Below are positions 4,930 through 6,134 of a DNA stretch of 6,134 nucleotides, piece after piece; position 1 is the stretch's first letter; every line of letters starts with the position of its first letter. The DNA comes from Desulfovibrio sp. (lineage in GTDB: Bacteria > Desulfobacterota > Desulfovibrionia > Desulfovibrionales > Desulfovibrionaceae). The position numbers and the translations under genes were made by a program. The notes under the pieces were generated by a model. The model made no database searches and had not been told where the DNA came from. It was given only the letters and a program-made list of their open reading frames with translations. The DNA lies in contig JAITDR010000057.1 in the NCBI GenBank assembly GCA_031282465.1, positions 1 to 6,134 on the forward strand, given 5' to 3'.

Positions 4930-5822
4930 AAGCCCGCTGGTGGACAGTCGACGCGCAGGGAGAAGGGGTCGTCTGCGGCCTGTGCCCGCGTTCCTGCCGC
5001 CTGCGCGGAGGACAATGGGGGCGTTGCGCGGCCCGGCTGTGTGACGGGAACGAACTGTCCTCACCCCATCTCGGGCGCTTTTCCGCCATCGCCGTTGATC
5101 CCGTTGAAAAGAAACCGCTCCGCCGCTGGCGGCCCGGTTCGTACATACTCTCTCTGGGCAGTCTGGGCTGCACCATGTATTGCCCGTTCTGCCAGAATCA
5201 CAGCATCGCCCGGCCCGAAGGCGGCGGGGCGGCGCGCGTCCCCCTGCAAAGCGTTACTCTCCGTCAACTGCTCGACAAATGCCGCGAACTGGGCCTGAGC
5301 GCTGTGGCCTATACCTACAACGAACCCGCGCTGCAGGCGGAATACATCCTGGAAGCCGCCCCGCTGCTGCACGAGGCCGGCATCGCCGGCGTCCTGGTGA
5401 GCAACGGCATGTATTCGGAAGAACTCCTCACTGCTCTGGCCGGGGCCGTCGACGCCGCCAATATCGACGTCAAAACCTTTAATCCCCGGACCTATACCCG
5501 GCTCGGCGGTTCCCTGGACGTCGTCAAGCGGACCGTGAGCGCCCTCGTGCAGGCCGGAACGCACGTGGAATGCACTACTCTGGTCGTGCCCGGCATAAGC
5601 GACGATGCGGAAGAGTTCGCCGCCGAACTGGACTGGCTTGCCGACCTGTGCGCGGCGAGCGGACGCGACGTGCCCCTGCATATTTCCCGCTACCGCCCCT
5701 GTTACCGCTACACGGCGCCGCCCACGGACGGCGGGTTGCTGCAGCGCTTCACGGCCATGGCCGGGGAAAAACTCAAGCATGTCTACTCCGGCTCCGGGCC
5801 TTTCAAGGTATACCGGCTGTAA
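4926..5822 (+). CDS. AmmeMemoRadiSam system radical SAM enzyme
   Basis: 298 aa, cytoplasmic. The radical SAM motif is C82-TMY-C86-PF-C89, within GSLGCTMYCPFCQNHSIA, and should bind the 4Fe-4S cluster that cleaves S-adenosylmethionine. Upstream, PHLGRF and DPVEKKPL are typical of this family, a relative of the pyruvate formate-lyase activases. Four cysteines at the N-terminus (C17-x2-C20-x3-C24 and C34) form the family's conserved Cys-rich start and could bind an additional metal centre. YTYNEPAL lies further along, and PLHISRYRPCYRY near the end. The protein stops at HVYSGSGPFKVYRL, without the C-terminal CPxCG-like extension seen in longer relatives of about 330 aa. GTG 4926 overlaps the TGA of the preceding gene (GTGA), so translation is probably coupled. 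The substrate is unknown. Confidence 0.93.
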   Translation: MKARWWTVDAQGEGVVCGLCPRSCRLRGGQWGRCAARLCDGNELSSPHLGRFSAIAVDPVEKKPLRRWRPGSYILSLGSLGCTMYCPFCQNHSIARPEGGGAARVPLQSVTLRQLLDKCRELGLSAVAYTYNEPALQAEYILEAAPLLHEAGIAGVLVSNGMYSEELLTALAGAVDAANIDVKTFNPRTYTRLGGSLDVVKRTVSALVQAGTHVECTTLVVPGISDDAEEFAAELDWLADLCAASGRDVPLHISRYRPCYRYTAPPTDGGLLQRFTAMAGEKLKHVYSGSGPFKVYRL

Positions 5823-5885
5823 GTCGGCGGCGTTGCATCGGTGCGTTGTCCGGCGCGGCCGTAGGTGTGCCGACGCAATTTCGGC

Positions 5886-5913
5886 TTGACTCCAGACGGC
5901 TGTAGGCTACGAT
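5886..5913 (+). promoter_or_regulatory. Sigma-70-type promoter of the CoA-transferase gene
   Basis: TTGACT (5886-5891) and TACGAT (5908-5913) are separated by 16 bp. Transcription would start near 5920, giving a leader of about 20 nt that includes the AAGGTG ribosome binding site at 5931-5936. This supports separate transcription from the radical SAM gene, which ends about 60 bp upstream. I saw no clear terminator between them. Confidence 0.6.
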
Positions 5914-5940
5914 TCAAACATTATCTTGATAAGGTGCGCC

Positions 5941-6134
5941 ATGTCTGATGTCGAAACCCGCAAGGGTCCGCTGACGAATATCAATGTTCTGGAATTTACC
6001 GGCATAGGTCCGGGGCCGCATTGCGGCATGCTGCTTGCCGATTTGGGGGCGAATGTCCTGCGTATCGAACGCCGGGGAGGCAACGGCTGGCCCAACCCCG
6101 TTGCCGACAGAGGACGGCGGCGCATAGAAGTCGA
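5941..6134 (+). CDS. CaiB/BaiF family III CoA-transferase, probably alpha-methylacyl-CoA racemase-like (N-terminus only)
   Basis: Sixty-four complete codons from ATG 5941 to the window edge. Residues 10-41 ([18 protein letters not shown], then [15 protein letters not shown]) match the N-terminus of the family III CoA-transferase fold. GIGPGP in place of the more general GP-P/A pattern is closest to alpha-methylacyl-CoA racemases. The following RGRRRIEV corresponds to the conserved RG-R/K stretch before the first strand of the next unit. These enzymes act on acyl-CoA thioesters in the cytoplasm, by racemising them or transferring CoA. The catalytic aspartate lies beyond the window, so racemase and transferase cannot be separated. 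AAGGTG 4 nt before the ATG supports the start. Confidence 0.9.
   Translation, partial: MSDVETRKGPLTNINVLEFTGIGPGPHCGMLLADLGANVLRIERRGGNGWPNPVADRGRRRIEV

Noticed and set aside
5823..5940. Possible terminator after the radical SAM gene (GTCGGC and GCCGAC arms)
   Set aside because: The arms are about 40 nt apart with no contiguous stem and no T-run, so I do not call a terminator.

Overview
The window is GC-rich bacterial DNA with tightly packed genes. The FlgF sequence, a putative sigma-54 promoter in front of it, the HD-GYP protein and the AmmeMemoRadiSam genes together suggest a motile, anaerobic member of the Desulfovibrionaceae or a close relative. This placement is inferred from protein style, not from a marker gene.

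Minus strand, 1-1287: the first codons of flgG lie at the left edge, and flgF (427-1209) is complete. A near-consensus -24/-12 (RpoN) element at 1269-1284 drives leftward into flgF. The two genes are separated by about 400 bp (24-426). That gap holds a hairpin just after flgF and a doubtful 80-codon reading frame, but no recognised gene.

Plus strand, 1330-1883: a 122-codon reading frame carries only the C-terminal end of a methyl-accepting chemotaxis protein. It is most likely a truncated remnant. Two hairpins follow it, one of which looks like a terminator.

Plus strand, 1884-3264: a complete DUF3391 + HD-GYP protein, a likely cyclic-di-GMP phosphodiesterase. It has no visible Shine-Dalgarno sequence and may be read from a nearly leaderless transcript. 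Its last 18 codons are repeated with a 57-bp period beyond the stop codon, and the stop codon is part of the repeated unit.

Plus strand, 3265-5822: a two-gene AmmeMemoRadiSam operon. The first gene fuses a Memo/LigB-like class III dioxygenase-fold domain to an AMMECR1 domain through a linker of about 110 residues rich in Ala, Pro and Arg. The second gene, overlapping by 4 nt, is the partner radical SAM enzyme. All three parts of this conserved but poorly understood system are therefore present in two polypeptides.

Plus strand, 5941 to the end: the N-terminus of a CaiB/BaiF (family III) CoA-transferase or alpha-methylacyl-CoA racemase-like protein, with its own plausible sigma-70 promoter and ribosome binding site. 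It runs off the right edge.

The most unusual items are the Memo-AMMECR1 fusion with its repeat-bearing linker, the duplicated stop-containing tail of the HD-GYP gene, the long flgF-flgG gap and the chemoreceptor remnant beside the flagellar genes.
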